Below, in pieces: positions 52,254 to 61,308 of a stretch of 64,000 nucleotides of DNA. The translations under genes and the position numbers were made by a program. The notes beneath the pieces are model-generated. The model worked only from the letters and a program-made list of their open reading frames with translations. It was not told where the DNA came from and searched no databases. The stretch covers positions 1-64,000 of the forward strand of contig JBHJGM010000022.1 in the NCBI GenBank assembly GCA_050331815.1, written 5' to 3'. Each line of letters opens with the position of its first letter. Position 1 is the stretch's first letter. The stretch comes from JBHJGM01 sp050331815 (GTDB taxonomy: Bacteria; Verrucomicrobiota; Verrucomicrobiia; Opitutales; JBHJGM01).

Positions 52254-54776
52254 CTAGACGTCGAGGTAGGAGGTATTCAGGGCGTTGTCTTCGATGAAAG
52301 CGCGGCGGGAGGGCACATCCTCGCCCATGAGCATGGAGAACATCGCGTCGGCGGCCGCGGCATCGTTGATGTCGACTTTGAGCAGGCGGCGTTTTTCCGG
52401 GTCCATGGTGGTTTCAAAAAGTTGCTTGGCGTTCATTTCGCCTAAGCCCTTGTAGCGCTGGATGGAGAGCCCGCGGCGACCGGCTTCGCGAATCTTCGCC
52501 ACGATTTCCAGAATTGAAAACAACTCGCTAACGGTTTCGTTTTTCTGACCTTCGTTTTCGGTGAGGTGGTAGCGCGGTTCCTCGCCAGGGGTGAATTGCT
52601 TCACGTCGAGCCCGATTTTTTTGACTTCGTTGAGGATCTTGGTGATCTGCGCGCCCTCGAAAATCTCATGAATGGAGATGCGCTCCTGCACGCTGTTGCC
52701 GTTTTCGTCCTTGGCTTCGCGGATAACGGAGTCGACGAAGAGATCCTCGGTGATGTCTTGTTCGATGTAAAAGCGTGAGCGCGCGTCGTCGTCGAAGAGG
52801 TACTCGAACCACTCCTTGTTGCCGCGGCGGATGCGCGCCACGTATTTGGGAAGCCGATACGTGTCGGCCTCATGTTGATCGAGGTAGTCATGCAGCTGGC
52901 ATCCGTACCGGGTCACCCCGCGCCCGAGTTGCTCCAGACGTGAGAGCGCCTCTACGATCTGGTCGACCTTGGCGCTGGAGAAGGTGTGGCCGTCGCGTGT
53001 GCGTTTGAGTATGACGTCCTCGCTGCCCAGTTCGAGCAGGATGCGGTTCATTACGGCGTCGTTCTCAACGTACTGCTCGCGCTTCTTGCGCTTGATTTTG
53101 TACAGCGGAGGCTGGGCGATGTAGACGTAGCCTTTTTCGATCAAGGGGCGCATGAAGCGGAAGAAAAAGGTCAGGTAAAGGGTCATGATGTGAGAGCCGT
53201 CGACGTCGGCATCCGCCATCAGGATGATTTTGTGGTAGCGCACCTTCTCCGGGTCGAAGTGTCCGTCGCCCTCTGAGCCGATGCCCGTGCCCAGCGCGGT
53301 GATGAGCAGGCGAATGTTTTTGTTGTTCAGCATCTTGTCCAGGCGCGCCTTCTCCACGTTGAGCGGCTTGCCAAACAGCGGCAGGATCGCCTGGTAGCGG
53401 CGGTCGCGTCCCTGCTTGGCGGAGCCCCCGGCAGAGTCCCCTTCGACGATGTAAATCTCGCACAGCGAAGGATCCTTTTCGGAGCAGTCGGCCAGATTGC
53501 CGGGCAAACCGCCACTGCCCAGCGCGCTTTTGCGAACGGTTTCGCGCGCCTTGCGGGCGGCCTCGCGAGCGCGGGCGGCGTTCAGGCATTTGTCCAGAAT
53601 GCGCTTGGCCAGCCCTTGGGTCGTCTCGAAGGCCATCTTGAGACTGTCGCCGACGATCTTTTGGACGATGCCATCGACTTCGCGGTTGGAAAGCTTGGTC
53701 TTGGTCTGCCCCTCGAAGCGCGGCTCGGGCACCTTGACCGAGATGACCGCGGTTAGCCCCTCGCGCACATCGTCGCCGGAGATCGAGGGGTCCTTTTCTT
53801 TGATGAGGTTGTTGGCCTTGCCGAAGTTGTTGATCACCCGCGTGAGCGCGGTGCGAAAGCCCGACAGGTGCGTGCCACCCTCGATGTTGAAGATCGAGTT
53901 GGCGTAGGCGTAGAGCTGATCGTTGTAGGAGTCATTGTACTGCATCGACACGTCGACCAGGATCTTCGCACCGGTGCCATCCTCGCTGTCGGCTTCGCCG
54001 GTGAAGGTGATCGGCTTGGGATGGATGGGCTGCTTACTGCGATTGAGGTAAGCCACGTATTCTTCGATGCCATTGTCGAAACGGAACTTCTCCTCCTTGG
54101 TGTTGCGATCGTCCTTGAGGTAAATCTCCACGCCCGGATTGAGGAAGGCGAGTTCGCGCAGGCGTTTGGCCAGGATGTCCCACTTGAACTCGCGCGTGGT
54201 TAGAAAGATTTCCGGATCGGGCAGGAAGGTGATCTTGGTGCCGGTCTTTTTGGTAGTGCCAATCTCCTTCATCTTCTCCGTGGTTTTCCCACGGGCGAAT
54301 TGCATGTGATAAATTTTCCCGTCGCGCCGCACCTCCGCCTCAAAGTGCTCGGAGACCGCGTTGACACACTTGGCACCCACACCGTGCAACCCACCGGAGA
54401 CCTGGTAGGCACCCTTGCCGAACTTCCCTCCGGCATGGAGATTGGTCAGTACAAGTTCGAGGGCCGGAATCTTGTACTTGGGGTGCACATCGACGGGAAT
54501 TCCGCGCCCGTCATCCTCTACCGAGCAGGAGCCGTCGAGGTGAATGGTCACCCAAATGGCCTTGGCGTAGCCAGCCAGCGCCTCGTCCACGGAGTTGTCC
54601 ACAAGCTCAAACACGCAGTGATGCAGGCCTCGCTCGTTGGTGTCGCCGATGTACATGTCAGGGCGCTTGCGCACCCCTTCTAGACCTTCGAGCTTTTGAA
54701 TTTTGGAGGCGTCGTAGGTATCGCCGGAGGCGCCCTTCTTAGCAGAGCCATTACGGCCGTTCGAATCGCTTGACAT
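52254..54776 (-). CDS. gyrB: DNA gyrase subunit B
   Basis: An 840-residue ATPase subunit of DNA gyrase. The GHKL ATP site has FELVDNSVDEALAGYA, DDGRGIPVDVHP and GLHGVGAKCVNAVS. The Toprim part has YIVEGDSAGGSAKQGRDR and MADADVDGSHIMTLYLTFFFR. The usual PLRGK reads PLFGKPLN. The C-terminus QRYKGLGEMNAKQLFETTMDPEKRRLLKV binds GyrA. A regulator of the Rrf2 type is divergent, with a palindrome in the shared upstream region. Confidence 0.97.
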   Translation of the reverse strand: MSSDSNGRNGSAKKGASGDTYDASKIQKLEGLEGVRKRPDMYIGDTNERGLHHCVFELVDNSVDEALAGYAKAIWVTIHLDGSCSVEDDGRGIPVDVHPKYKIPALELVLTNLHAGGKFGKGAYQVSGGLHGVGAKCVNAVSEHFEAEVRRDGKIYHMQFARGKTTEKMKEIGTTKKTGTKITFLPDPEIFLTTREFKWDILAKRLRELAFLNPGVEIYLKDDRNTKEEKFRFDNGIEEYVAYLNRSKQPIHPKPITFTGEADSEDGTGAKILVDVSMQYNDSYNDQLYAYANSIFNIEGGTHLSGFRTALTRVINNFGKANNLIKEKDPSISGDDVREGLTAVISVKVPEPRFEGQTKTKLSNREVDGIVQKIVGDSLKMAFETTQGLAKRILDKCLNAARAREAARKARETVRKSALGSGGLPGNLADCSEKDPSLCEIYIVEGDSAGGSAKQGRDRRYQAILPLFGKPLNVEKARLDKMLNNKNIRLLITALGTGIGSEGDGHFDPEKVRYHKIILMADADVDGSHIMTLYLTFFFRFMRPLIEKGYVYIAQPPLYKIKRKKREQYVENDAVMNRILLELGSEDVILKRTRDGHTFSSAKVDQIVEALSRLEQLGRGVTRYGCQLHDYLDQHEADTYRLPKYVARIRRGNKEWFEYLFDDDARSRFYIEQDITEDLFVDSVIREAKDENGNSVQERISIHEIFEGAQITKILNEVKKIGLDVKQFTPGEEPRYHLTENEGQKNETVSELFSILEIVAKIREAGRRGLSIQRYKGLGEMNAKQLFETTMDPEKRRLLKVDINDAAAADAMFSMLMGEDVPSRRAFIEDNALNTSYLDV

Positions 54777-54863
54777 AGAATAGCTTACAGAGGATTTTCC
54801 CCATCCCGGGTAAAAGGAAAATCATGACCAGTTTGCGGGTCGGGTTCAACGGAAAAAGCACGC

Positions 54864-54882
54864 GTTTTGTTTACAACAAAAC
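54864..54882. promoter_or_regulatory. Perfect 8-3-8 palindrome, likely operator of the Rrf2 regulator
   Basis: GTTTTGTT-TAC-AACAAAAC lies 24 bases before the Rrf2-family start and overlaps its likely -35 box. It is also about 90 bases from the gyrB start. Rrf2-family proteins bind such palindromes and often control their own gene. The repeat is seen directly; binding is inferred. Confidence 0.6.
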
Positions 54883-54899
54883 CTATCTTGGGTTATAGA
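54870..54899 (+). promoter_or_regulatory. Likely promoter of the Rrf2-family gene
   Basis: A -35 TTTACA (54870-54875), 18 bases, then a -10 TATAGA (54894-54899). Transcription would begin at or close to the ATG at 54906, so the mRNA may be leaderless. The -35 lies in the right half of the palindrome, fitting repression by the encoded regulator. Confidence 0.45.
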
Positions 54900-54905
54900 C
54901 TACAC

Positions 54906-55319
54906 ATGAAGATATCGCTCAAAGTCGAATACGCGTGTCGGGTGCTGGCGCAGCTGGCCCGTCGACATGGAGCGACCAAGCTCTCACACATCGAGGAGCT
55001 CGCCACGGTGGAATCAGTACCGGCCAACTACCTCGTGCAGATTCTCAACGAACTGCGCAACGGCGGGTTGCTGCACAGCCGGCGGGGCAAGCAGGGCGGC
55101 TACGCTCTGGCGCGTCCGCCAGCGGAAATCACCTTGTTACAAGTGGTGCAGGTGGTGGACTCGGACATGCTCGACCAACGCGCGTCCACCCAGGGTTCTT
55201 CGGGTCAGGCGGTAGCCGAAACCTGGGAGCGCATTGGTAATCTGGTCCGTGATGAGTTGAAGTCCATCACCCTGGCCGACATCCAGCCCAAGGATTCGGC
55301 AAACATGTACTACATCTGA
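54906..55319 (+). CDS. Rrf2-family transcriptional regulator
   Basis: A 137-residue winged-helix protein. MKISLKVEYACRVLAQLARRHG is the Rrf2 opening; HIEELATVESVPANYLVQILNELRNGGLLHSRRGKQGGYALARPPAEITLLQVVQVVD is the DNA-binding and wing region. The three cysteines that hold an iron-sulfur cluster in IscR or NsrR are missing (the only Cys is in the first helix), so it is not a cluster sensor of that kind; CymR-like action is possible. ATG 54906 was chosen over a start 39 bases upstream, which lies in the palindrome. Confidence 0.9.
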   Translation: MKISLKVEYACRVLAQLARRHGATKLSHIEELATVESVPANYLVQILNELRNGGLLHSRRGKQGGYALARPPAEITLLQVVQVVDSDMLDQRASTQGSSGQAVAETWERIGNLVRDELKSITLADIQPKDSANMYYI

Positions 55320-55392
55320 GCGCGGCAGCGAGGATTACCTTACTAAGTCGTAAGCTTGTCACATCCCGCATCGCGTGACAAAGCAGGGTCTT

Positions 55393-56595
55393 ATGAAATC
55401 GTTGCAGACCCTCCTGATTTTATTCGTGCTCACTGCCGGTGTCCACGCGAACGATCAGCCCGTCGTGCTGTATTTATATGGCGATGTTGCCGCCGATGGC
55501 AGCATCCCCTCCGGCGACCAGCCTCCCTTTCACCAGATGCGGCTCAACGATGAGGGGGCACGAGGGATGAGCCAGTTTCGCGCGGCCATCGAAGCGGCGG
55601 GCTTCGAGATACGCGAAGCCTACGACCAGGACTTTGAAGTGAAGGCCGAGACTCTCGAACCGCTCTCGGTGCTGATTCTCGGTTCCAATCAACGCCGTTT
55701 TTCAGACACGGAAGCGGAAGCGTTGCGCAACTGGGTTGAGCAGGGCGGGGGCGTCATTGCCTGGTCGGACAGCGCTTTTGGCGGGCACTTTCGGCAGGTA
55801 GGTTTGGGCAACCCGGTGGGCCGTGATTCAGACAATGACCTTATGGAGCAGTTCGGCATGTTCTTCATGACCGACAACGGTGCGGGTAATTACCTGATCG
55901 GTACATACACTGAAAATCACTTTCTCAACCGCGGAAAGAAAGACGGCGGATTGCGCTTTCGTGGCGAAGGCGTCAGCCCGGTACGCGTCAGTGAGCCGGC
56001 GCGCATGCTGGCGCGCATGCAGGATGGCGGCTTGGGCGGGCGCATCGTGCTCAACCAGGTCGATGGGAAAATCATTCCTTCGCGCGACGCCGCGCTGGCG
56101 GTTGCCGAGGTGGGGCTGGGACGCGTGGTGGGCGTCTTTGACCGAAATCTCTTTTGGAATGCCGGCGAGGGTACGCGCCTGAGCCATTCGGACAACCGCG
56201 AGTTTGCGCAGCGCCTCGTCCTGTGGGCTTCGGGCAGCGAAGACGAAAGCCGTCTCGACAATCCGGAGCCCGCCGACGCCGTCCGTAACTTCCCGCCCAA
56301 GGTAGAAATTCAGGCGATCTTTCTGCCCGAAGAGAAGGCCATAGAATGCATTGCCCGGGTCGTCGACGACGACGAGGACGGCATCACGCCCGAGGTAACC
56401 TGGCGCGTGCGTCAAAAGGTCGAGCAGACAGCCCAATTCGTGAACAACAACCCCAACGGAGAGCGTGTGCGGATATTGGTGAAGGATTCCGGTGATTATC
56501 AACTTGTGGCGCTGGTGCGGGACGGTGAGTACGTCGTACGCAAGGCGGAGATCGTGAAAGTCCTGCTGCCCGAAGACGCCACTCCCCAGCCCTAG
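55393..56595 (+). CDS. Exported GATase-like (ThuA/DUF4350-type) protein
   Basis: A 400-residue protein with a signal peptide (SLQTLLILFVLTAGVHA). Residues about 20-280 form a class I glutamine-amidotransferase-like fold: VLILGSNQRRFSDTEAEALRNWVEQGGGVIAWSDSAFGGHF, as in ThuA or DUF4350. The C-terminal part has beta strands (VEIQAIFLPEEKAIECIARVVDDDEDG, a PKD/Ig-like domain). The role is unknown; ThuA relatives bind sugars. It lies 32 bases before the MFS gene and may share an operon. Confidence 0.65.
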   Translation: MKSLQTLLILFVLTAGVHANDQPVVLYLYGDVAADGSIPSGDQPPFHQMRLNDEGARGMSQFRAAIEAAGFEIREAYDQDFEVKAETLEPLSVLILGSNQRRFSDTEAEALRNWVEQGGGVIAWSDSAFGGHFRQVGLGNPVGRDSDNDLMEQFGMFFMTDNGAGNYLIGTYTENHFLNRGKKDGGLRFRGEGVSPVRVSEPARMLARMQDGGLGGRIVLNQVDGKIIPSRDAALAVAEVGLGRVVGVFDRNLFWNAGEGTRLSHSDNREFAQRLVLWASGSEDESRLDNPEPADAVRNFPPKVEIQAIFLPEEKAIECIARVVDDDEDGITPEVTWRVRQKVEQTAQFVNNNPNGERVRILVKDSGDYQLVALVRDGEYVVRKAEIVKVLLPEDATPQP

Positions 56596-56627
56596 GCCAA
56601 GATCCAGCCCTAAACCAAGGTTTGAGC

Positions 56628-58139
56628 ATGCAAGGGGACGCAGCCACGCTTTCACACGAAGATCCGAGCATCCACCGCAGGCGCCTGTTCCTGGCTTCCT
56701 GCATGGCGTTGATCGCAACCTCGGTCGCCTTCGCCACGGTCAGCGCGTCACTCAATCCGCTCAAAATCGCCTTCAACCTGAGCAACGCTGAGGTTGGGCA
56801 GATCGGTGGGGTCACCCTCTGGGGCTTCGCGATTTCGATCGTGGTCTTTGGTCCGCTGGTGGATGCGATGGGGATGAAGAACCAGCTGCGGCTGGCTTTC
56901 ATCTGTCACCTGCTGGGTTCCACTTTGATGATCATAGCCCCCGATTTCATAACGCTGTTTTCCGGCGGTCTGATCATCGCGCTGGCCAACGGTATCGTCG
57001 AGGCGGCGTGCAATCCGCTGGTGGCCACGCTGTATCCCGACCGAAAAACCGCCAAGTTGAACCAGTTCCACGTCTGGTTTCCAGGGGGTATGGTGATCGG
57101 CGGCGTGGCGGCCTATCTATTGAACCAGGCGGGCGTTACGGACTATCGCCCGTTGCTGGCGCTGAACTTAATCCCGGCGGTCATCTACGGCTTTTTGATT
57201 CTGGGCCAGCGTTTCCCGCAGACCGAACGCGTGCTACAGGGGATCAGCGACCGCCAGATGGTGCGCGGAACCTTTGGGCGTCCGTTGTTTTGGATTCTGC
57301 TGTTTTGCATGGCGCTGACAGCGTCGCTTGAACTGGGCCCCGGGCGCTGGCTGCCGCCGATTCTTGAGTCGGGTGGCGTACCGGGGATTCTCGTCCTGGC
57401 CTACGGAAGCGGATTGATGGCGGTGATGCGTTTTTTTGCCGGGCCGGTCGTCAAGCGCGTGCAGCCGCTGTTGCTGTTGCTGCTGTCGGCGGTGGTCGGT
57501 GGCGTCGGGTTGCTGGCGCTGAGTTATGCAGTGGGCACCTGGCAGGCGCTGGCCGCGGCGACCGTTTTTTACGTGGGTGTGTGCTACTTCTGGCCGACGA
57601 TGCTCGGCGTGACGGCGGAGCGCATTCCTGAGGGCGGCTCGCTGGCGCTGGCGCTGATGGGGGCCACTGGTATGATGGCCGTTGGCGGGATCACCGTGAA
57701 CGCGATGGGCTGGGTGGTGGATACGCGCAGCCAGGAAATCCTGGCCGAGGAACAGACCATCGATACCGTGCGGCTCACCCAGTATTTTTTGGCCGACCTG
57801 GAGGACCCGGCTAGCTTTGGCGAGGTGGAGCCTGCAGTGTTGGAAACCGCGCAAACCGCAGCCGCCAACGTGCTCACGCGCTTTAAGGAAGACCGCACCT
57901 TGCATCCGGATGCGGCCTCGGCCTTGCGCTTTCTGATACAGCTGAACCCCGATGGTATCGATGCCGCGATCGCCCGGCAGCTGCTTCAGTCCGCGGAAAA
58001 TCGGGCGGGTCGCCATGCCTTTCGTTGGTTGACCCCGCTGGCCTTGGTGTTGGTGGTGATTTTCGGTTTGCTGTTTCTGCGCCTGGGGCGGCGCCCGCCA
58101 GCCAAACCGGTAGGGCAGACGGTGCTATCGCCTTCGTAA
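56628..58139 (+). CDS. Major facilitator superfamily transporter
   Basis: A 503-residue permease with about 12 transmembrane helices. LKIAFNLSNAEVGQIGGVTLWGFAISIVVFGPLVDAMG is the N-terminal MFS signature region, with LVDAMGMKNQLRLAF in the 2-3 loop. A large cytoplasmic insert of about 110 residues (about 370-475) comes before the last helix and is unusual. The substrate is perhaps a sugar by likeness to that branch. ATG 56628 is preferred over a TTG six bases earlier. Confidence 0.86.
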   Translation: MQGDAATLSHEDPSIHRRRLFLASCMALIATSVAFATVSASLNPLKIAFNLSNAEVGQIGGVTLWGFAISIVVFGPLVDAMGMKNQLRLAFICHLLGSTLMIIAPDFITLFSGGLIIALANGIVEAACNPLVATLYPDRKTAKLNQFHVWFPGGMVIGGVAAYLLNQAGVTDYRPLLALNLIPAVIYGFLILGQRFPQTERVLQGISDRQMVRGTFGRPLFWILLFCMALTASLELGPGRWLPPILESGGVPGILVLAYGSGLMAVMRFFAGPVVKRVQPLLLLLLSAVVGGVGLLALSYAVGTWQALAAATVFYVGVCYFWPTMLGVTAERIPEGGSLALALMGATGMMAVGGITVNAMGWVVDTRSQEILAEEQTIDTVRLTQYFLADLEDPASFGEVEPAVLETAQTAAANVLTRFKEDRTLHPDAASALRFLIQLNPDGIDAAIARQLLQSAENRAGRHAFRWLTPLALVLVVIFGLLFLRLGRRPPAKPVGQTVLSPS

Positions 58140-58245
58140 GTCACTTTTAAAGAGCAGCTTATGCGGGATCGAGATCTCTCGTGGTACTCGCTGCATCAGC
58201 GCATCAAATATTGGCATCAAGGTGCAATCCGACGGTGCTTCGTGT

Positions 58246-58551
58246 ATGCGCACGACGGTGGATATCCACGAGCCGCTGCTGGCAAGGGCCAAGGATCTGG
58301 CGGCGCGAACCGGTCAACGCCTGAGCGATGTGGTCAACGATGCACTGCTGTTGCACACACAGGCAGCCGAAGATCGCGAGGCGCGCGCTCGTGCCGAACG
58401 CAAGCCGATCGAACTGCCCACCTGGGGCAAACCTGGTGGGGGCTTGCAGCCTGGAGTGGACATCAACAACAACGCCGCCCTCCGCGATTTGTTGGATGAA
58501 GACGCCTGGTTGGACGAAGACGGTAACCTGGATTACCGGAAAATGCGTTAG
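58246..58551 (+). CDS. VapB-like ribbon-helix-helix antitoxin
   Basis: A 101-residue protein. MRTTVDIHEPLLARAKDLAARTGQRLSDVVNDALLLHT is the RHH DNA-binding domain. The acidic tail LRDLLDEDAWLDEDGNLDYRKMR is the toxin-binding part. ATG 58246 is preferred because the RHH strand starts there. The VapC gene starts nine bases after its stop. Confidence 0.87.
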   Translation: MRTTVDIHEPLLARAKDLAARTGQRLSDVVNDALLLHTQAAEDREARARAERKPIELPTWGKPGGGLQPGVDINNNAALRDLLDEDAWLDEDGNLDYRKMR

Positions 58552-58560
58552 GCTGCGGGT

Positions 58561-58992
58561 GTGGACCTACTCGATGTCAACATACTGCTCGGGGCCTATT
58601 TTGCGGATACGCCCGATCATGAGCGTGTGCACAGCTGGCTGGTGCAAGCTCTGGAGCGGGAGAGCCCGCTAGGGCTATCCGACAACATCTTGTCTGGATT
58701 TCTACGCATCTCCACGTTGCCGAGGGCATTCAAAGTCACTTCTGACATGGAGGCTGCATTGAATTTCATCCGCAGTCTTCTGAATCACGCAAGCGTCGAA
58801 CGCGTGCGCCCCGGGCCACGCCACTTATGCATTTTTCTTGAGTTGTGCGGGCAACCCGGTGTGCGAGGCAATCTTGTGCCCGATGCCTACCTGGCGGCGC
58901 TCGCGCTCGAAACCAATTGCCGGTTTGTCACGCGCGACCGCGGCTTCGCGCGCTTCAAGGGGTTGCGTTTGCACGATCCGCTGGCGGACTGA
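58561..58992 (+). CDS. VapC PIN-domain toxin
   Basis: A 143-residue RNase with a GTG start. LLDVNILLGAYFADTPDHERVHSWL gives the first Asp and Asn; LVPDAYLAALALE and FVTRDRGFARF the later Asps. The usual Glu is replaced: LSDNILSGFLRI has Asp-Asn there. This variant is seen in other VapCs of this branch. Its last 38 bases overlap the 3' end of the convergent methyltransferase gene. Confidence 0.88.
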   Translation: MDLLDVNILLGAYFADTPDHERVHSWLVQALERESPLGLSDNILSGFLRISTLPRAFKVTSDMEAALNFIRSLLNHASVERVRPGPRHLCIFLELCGQPGVRGNLVPDAYLAALALETNCRFVTRDRGFARFKGLRLHDPLAD

Positions 58993-59755
58993 GCGAGGCC
59001 AGCTTTGCCGCGGCCTTATCCACGGAGGTCTTGAGCCAGTTCAAGTAAAGGGCACGGGCTTCTGCCGGTGGCAGTTTCCAGCGTTCAGATGGGAGTTCCT
59101 TGCGCAGGCGAGTGGTCAACACCTGCAGGCAGATGGCGGTGAACACCGAAAGGTTGAGGCTTTGGGTCAGCCCGCGCAGGGGTAGGTGCGTGCGCAGATC
59201 GGCGGTTTCGATGGCAGCGGGCGTGAGGCCTTGCATCTCGTTGCCGATGAGCAGTGCGATAGGCGCGTCCAGGGGCAACGCGTCAATGGGCACGCTGGCT
59301 TCACCGGGTACGGTGGCGGCGATGCGATAGCCCTGCTCCCGTATGGCGCGTAGCTTCTCGGCGGAAAACGCCTGCAGCGGCGCACCGGGGAAGTCACCCA
59401 AATCGCGGCGGGAAGCCGCGCGTTGATGCGCCTCCAGATCGGGATGGCGGTAGCGGTGCAGGCTCACCCATTGATGCGCGCCCCGGGTCACATTGTCCGA
59501 AACGCGGAAACGGTTGCACAACTCGATCAGGTGCAGGTCCTGAACGCCGAACGCCTCACAGGAGCGCACAACGGCATCCGCGTTGTGGTACTGGTAGATG
59601 TCCTCAAGAACGACGGTCAGGTGGCGGGTGCGCTCGGCCAGCGCGGCCTGAAACCGGGCCTCGCGTGCCTCGGTGATCTGCGTCTCCAGAAAAGCGATGG
59701 CGGCTGCATCATTGGGCGCTGGTGCGGCACTCTCGGATCTGGAAACCTGTGTCAC
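58955..59755 (-). CDS. TrmH-family tRNA/rRNA 2'-O-methyltransferase
   Basis: A 266-residue SpoU/TrmH enzyme with the alpha/beta knot. The three motifs are VLEDIYQYHNADAVVRSCEAFG, ALLIGNEMQGLTPAAIE and LRGLTQSLNLSVFTAICL. They match the tRNA (Gm18) class best, but related 23S rRNA enzymes cannot be ruled out. It is divergent from rpsU. Confidence 0.9.
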   Translation of the reverse strand: MTQVSRSESAAPAPNDAAAIAFLETQITEAREARFQAALAERTRHLTVVLEDIYQYHNADAVVRSCEAFGVQDLHLIELCNRFRVSDNVTRGAHQWVSLHRYRHPDLEAHQRAASRRDLGDFPGAPLQAFSAEKLRAIREQGYRIAATVPGEASVPIDALPLDAPIALLIGNEMQGLTPAAIETADLRTHLPLRGLTQSLNLSVFTAICLQVLTTRLRKELPSERWKLPPAEARALYLNWLKTSVDKAAAKLASLSPPADRANATP

Positions 59756-59878
59756 TGCTGCAGTTTGACCCCTGGCTCAGGCCGACGAAAGCTCAAAGCC
59801 ACGCGTGCAAAGGCTTGACGCGCGGACTCTTTGCGTGTGTGCTTCAGGGTTTACGCCAATAACCGACTGATACTTTTT

Positions 59879-60079
59879 ATGCCCGTAGAAGTTCGCATCC
59901 GCAAAGGTGAACCCATGGAAAAGGCCCTGCGCCGGCTCAAAAAGAAGCTGGACCGTGAAGGGGTCATCCGCGACGTGCGCGCCAAGCGCTACTTCGAAAA
60001 GCCTTCGGAGACGAAGCGCCGCAAGAAGAAGGTCTCTGCCTTCAACAACATGCTGCGCCAGCGCTACGAAAATCAGTAA
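59879..60079 (+). CDS. rpsU: 30S ribosomal protein S21
   Basis: A 66-residue basic protein: VEVRIRKGEPMEKALRRLKKKLDREGVIRDVRAKRYFEKPSETKRRKKK. It sits on the platform of the small subunit near the anti-Shine-Dalgarno. The ATG at 59879 gives the standard start MPVEVRI; an in-frame ATG 48 bases upstream is not used. A terminator follows. Confidence 0.95.
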   Translation: MPVEVRIRKGEPMEKALRRLKKKLDREGVIRDVRAKRYFEKPSETKRRKKKVSAFNNMLRQRYENQ

Positions 60080-60135
60080 CGCTTTCTCAAAGCAAGGTGC
60101 CGCTGGCCCGCGAGGGCACGGCGCTGAGAGGATTC

Positions 60136-60175
60136 AAAGGCCCCTGAGCGGACAACGCTGATGGGCCTTTTGCTT
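60136..60175 (+). terminator. Intrinsic terminator after rpsU
   Basis: AAAGGCCC (60136-60143) pairs with GGGCCTTT (60163-60170), with an inner AGCG/CGCT stem, and is followed by a short T-rich tail. It ends the rpsU transcript 57 bases after the stop. Confidence 0.75.
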
Positions 60176-60210
60176 TGCGCGAATCGGCGATCCGTCCGAT
60201 GGTAATGCCC

Positions 60211-61308
60211 ATGGCGAAAGCCTACCCAGAACTCTCCCTGTCCACCTGTTGGCTTTCGCACCGCCATGAGGACGGGTATGCGATGCTGAAAGAGGTCGCG
60301 GACCTGGGCTTCAGCTACGTGGAGTTGGGCCATGGCACGCGGGTTTCACTGGTGCCGGGTATTTTCAAGGCTCTGGCCGAAAACCTGGTGCGCGTCTCCT
60401 CGACGCATAATTTTTGCCCGCTGCCGCCAGGCGTGTTTGTGGCGGCCCCGAATCTCTTTCAGCCCTCCTCGAACGATCACCGCGAGCGCGCGCAATGGAA
60501 GCGGCAGACGCTGCGGACGGTGGACTTCGCGCACAGTCTCGGGGTGGATCGGGTGGTTGCGCACATGGGCAGCATGCAGTTTTTCTGGGGTAATCCCTCC
60601 AAGTCGCTCAAAGCCGCCCGCGACGGACGCACCGCCGAACTGCTCGCCCAGGACAAGGACTACGTGCGCCAGCGCGAGGCCCTCATAAAAAAGCTGCGTA
60701 AGGGCGCGCCCAAGCATCTGGCCCGCGTAATCGAGGGACTCAAGGAGATCCACGACGTCTGTTACGACAAGCAGGTCATGATCGGTGCCGAGAATCGGGA
60801 GGGGCTGCTGGAACTGCCCTTGGACGAGGGCTTCGACGCGTTTCTGACCGAGGTCAACCGCGAGTTGGCGATGGTCGGACACTGGCACGACGTGGGCCAC
60901 GCCAAGTTAAAGGAGCAGATGGGCTTCATCGACCAGCAGGCATTTTTGGAGAAACACCACGCGCGCATCATCGGCTGGCACCTGCACGACGTAACGCCTG
61001 ACGGCAAGGACCACCACGAGATCGGCGCGAAGGATGGCTCCGTCGATTGGAACATGATTCGCCGCTTTATCCGCCCGGACCAGGTGTGCGTGTTGGAGTT
61101 GAGCCCTCGCCTGTCGCGCGAGCAGGTCGAACGCAGTCGCGATTACGTTTTGAAGCTTTTCGATCGCGAACCTATCGGACCGACCGTGCCTACGCTTACC
61201 ATGGAGGAAACGGCGGACGTTTCACGCAATGGCCATGCCGCGTCGCCGGTGGAGGGAGCTTCGCAGCGTCAGGGTGCCGCCGGGCAAGGCACGATTTCCC
61301 AGCGGTAA
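60211..61308 (+). CDS. Sugar-phosphate isomerase/epimerase-like TIM-barrel protein
   Basis: About 365 residues of the AP-endonuclease-2/xylose-isomerase fold. YAMLKEVADLGFSYVELGHGTRVSLVPG begins the barrel; metal ligands are likely in GAENREGLLELPLDEG, GHWHDVGHAKLKEQMG and WHLHDVTPDGKDHHEIGAKDGSVDW. The start may also be at 60199 or 60205; no ribosome site decides. The last 40 residues are low-complexity and overlap the convergent secreted-protein gene by 40 bases. Substrate unknown. Confidence 0.82.
   Translation: MAKAYPELSLSTCWLSHRHEDGYAMLKEVADLGFSYVELGHGTRVSLVPGIFKALAENLVRVSSTHNFCPLPPGVFVAAPNLFQPSSNDHRERAQWKRQTLRTVDFAHSLGVDRVVAHMGSMQFFWGNPSKSLKAARDGRTAELLAQDKDYVRQREALIKKLRKGAPKHLARVIEGLKEIHDVCYDKQVMIGAENREGLLELPLDEGFDAFLTEVNRELAMVGHWHDVGHAKLKEQMGFIDQQAFLEKHHARIIGWHLHDVTPDGKDHHEIGAKDGSVDWNMIRRFIRPDQVCVLELSPRLSREQVERSRDYVLKLFDREPIGPTVPTLTMEETADVSRNGHAASPVEGASQRQGAAGQGTISQR

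Noticed and set aside
49251..54776. Replication origin near gyrB-gyrA
   Set aside because: No dnaA, dnaN or recF is present and no cluster of DnaA boxes was seen; the spacer holds a GxxExxY remnant instead.
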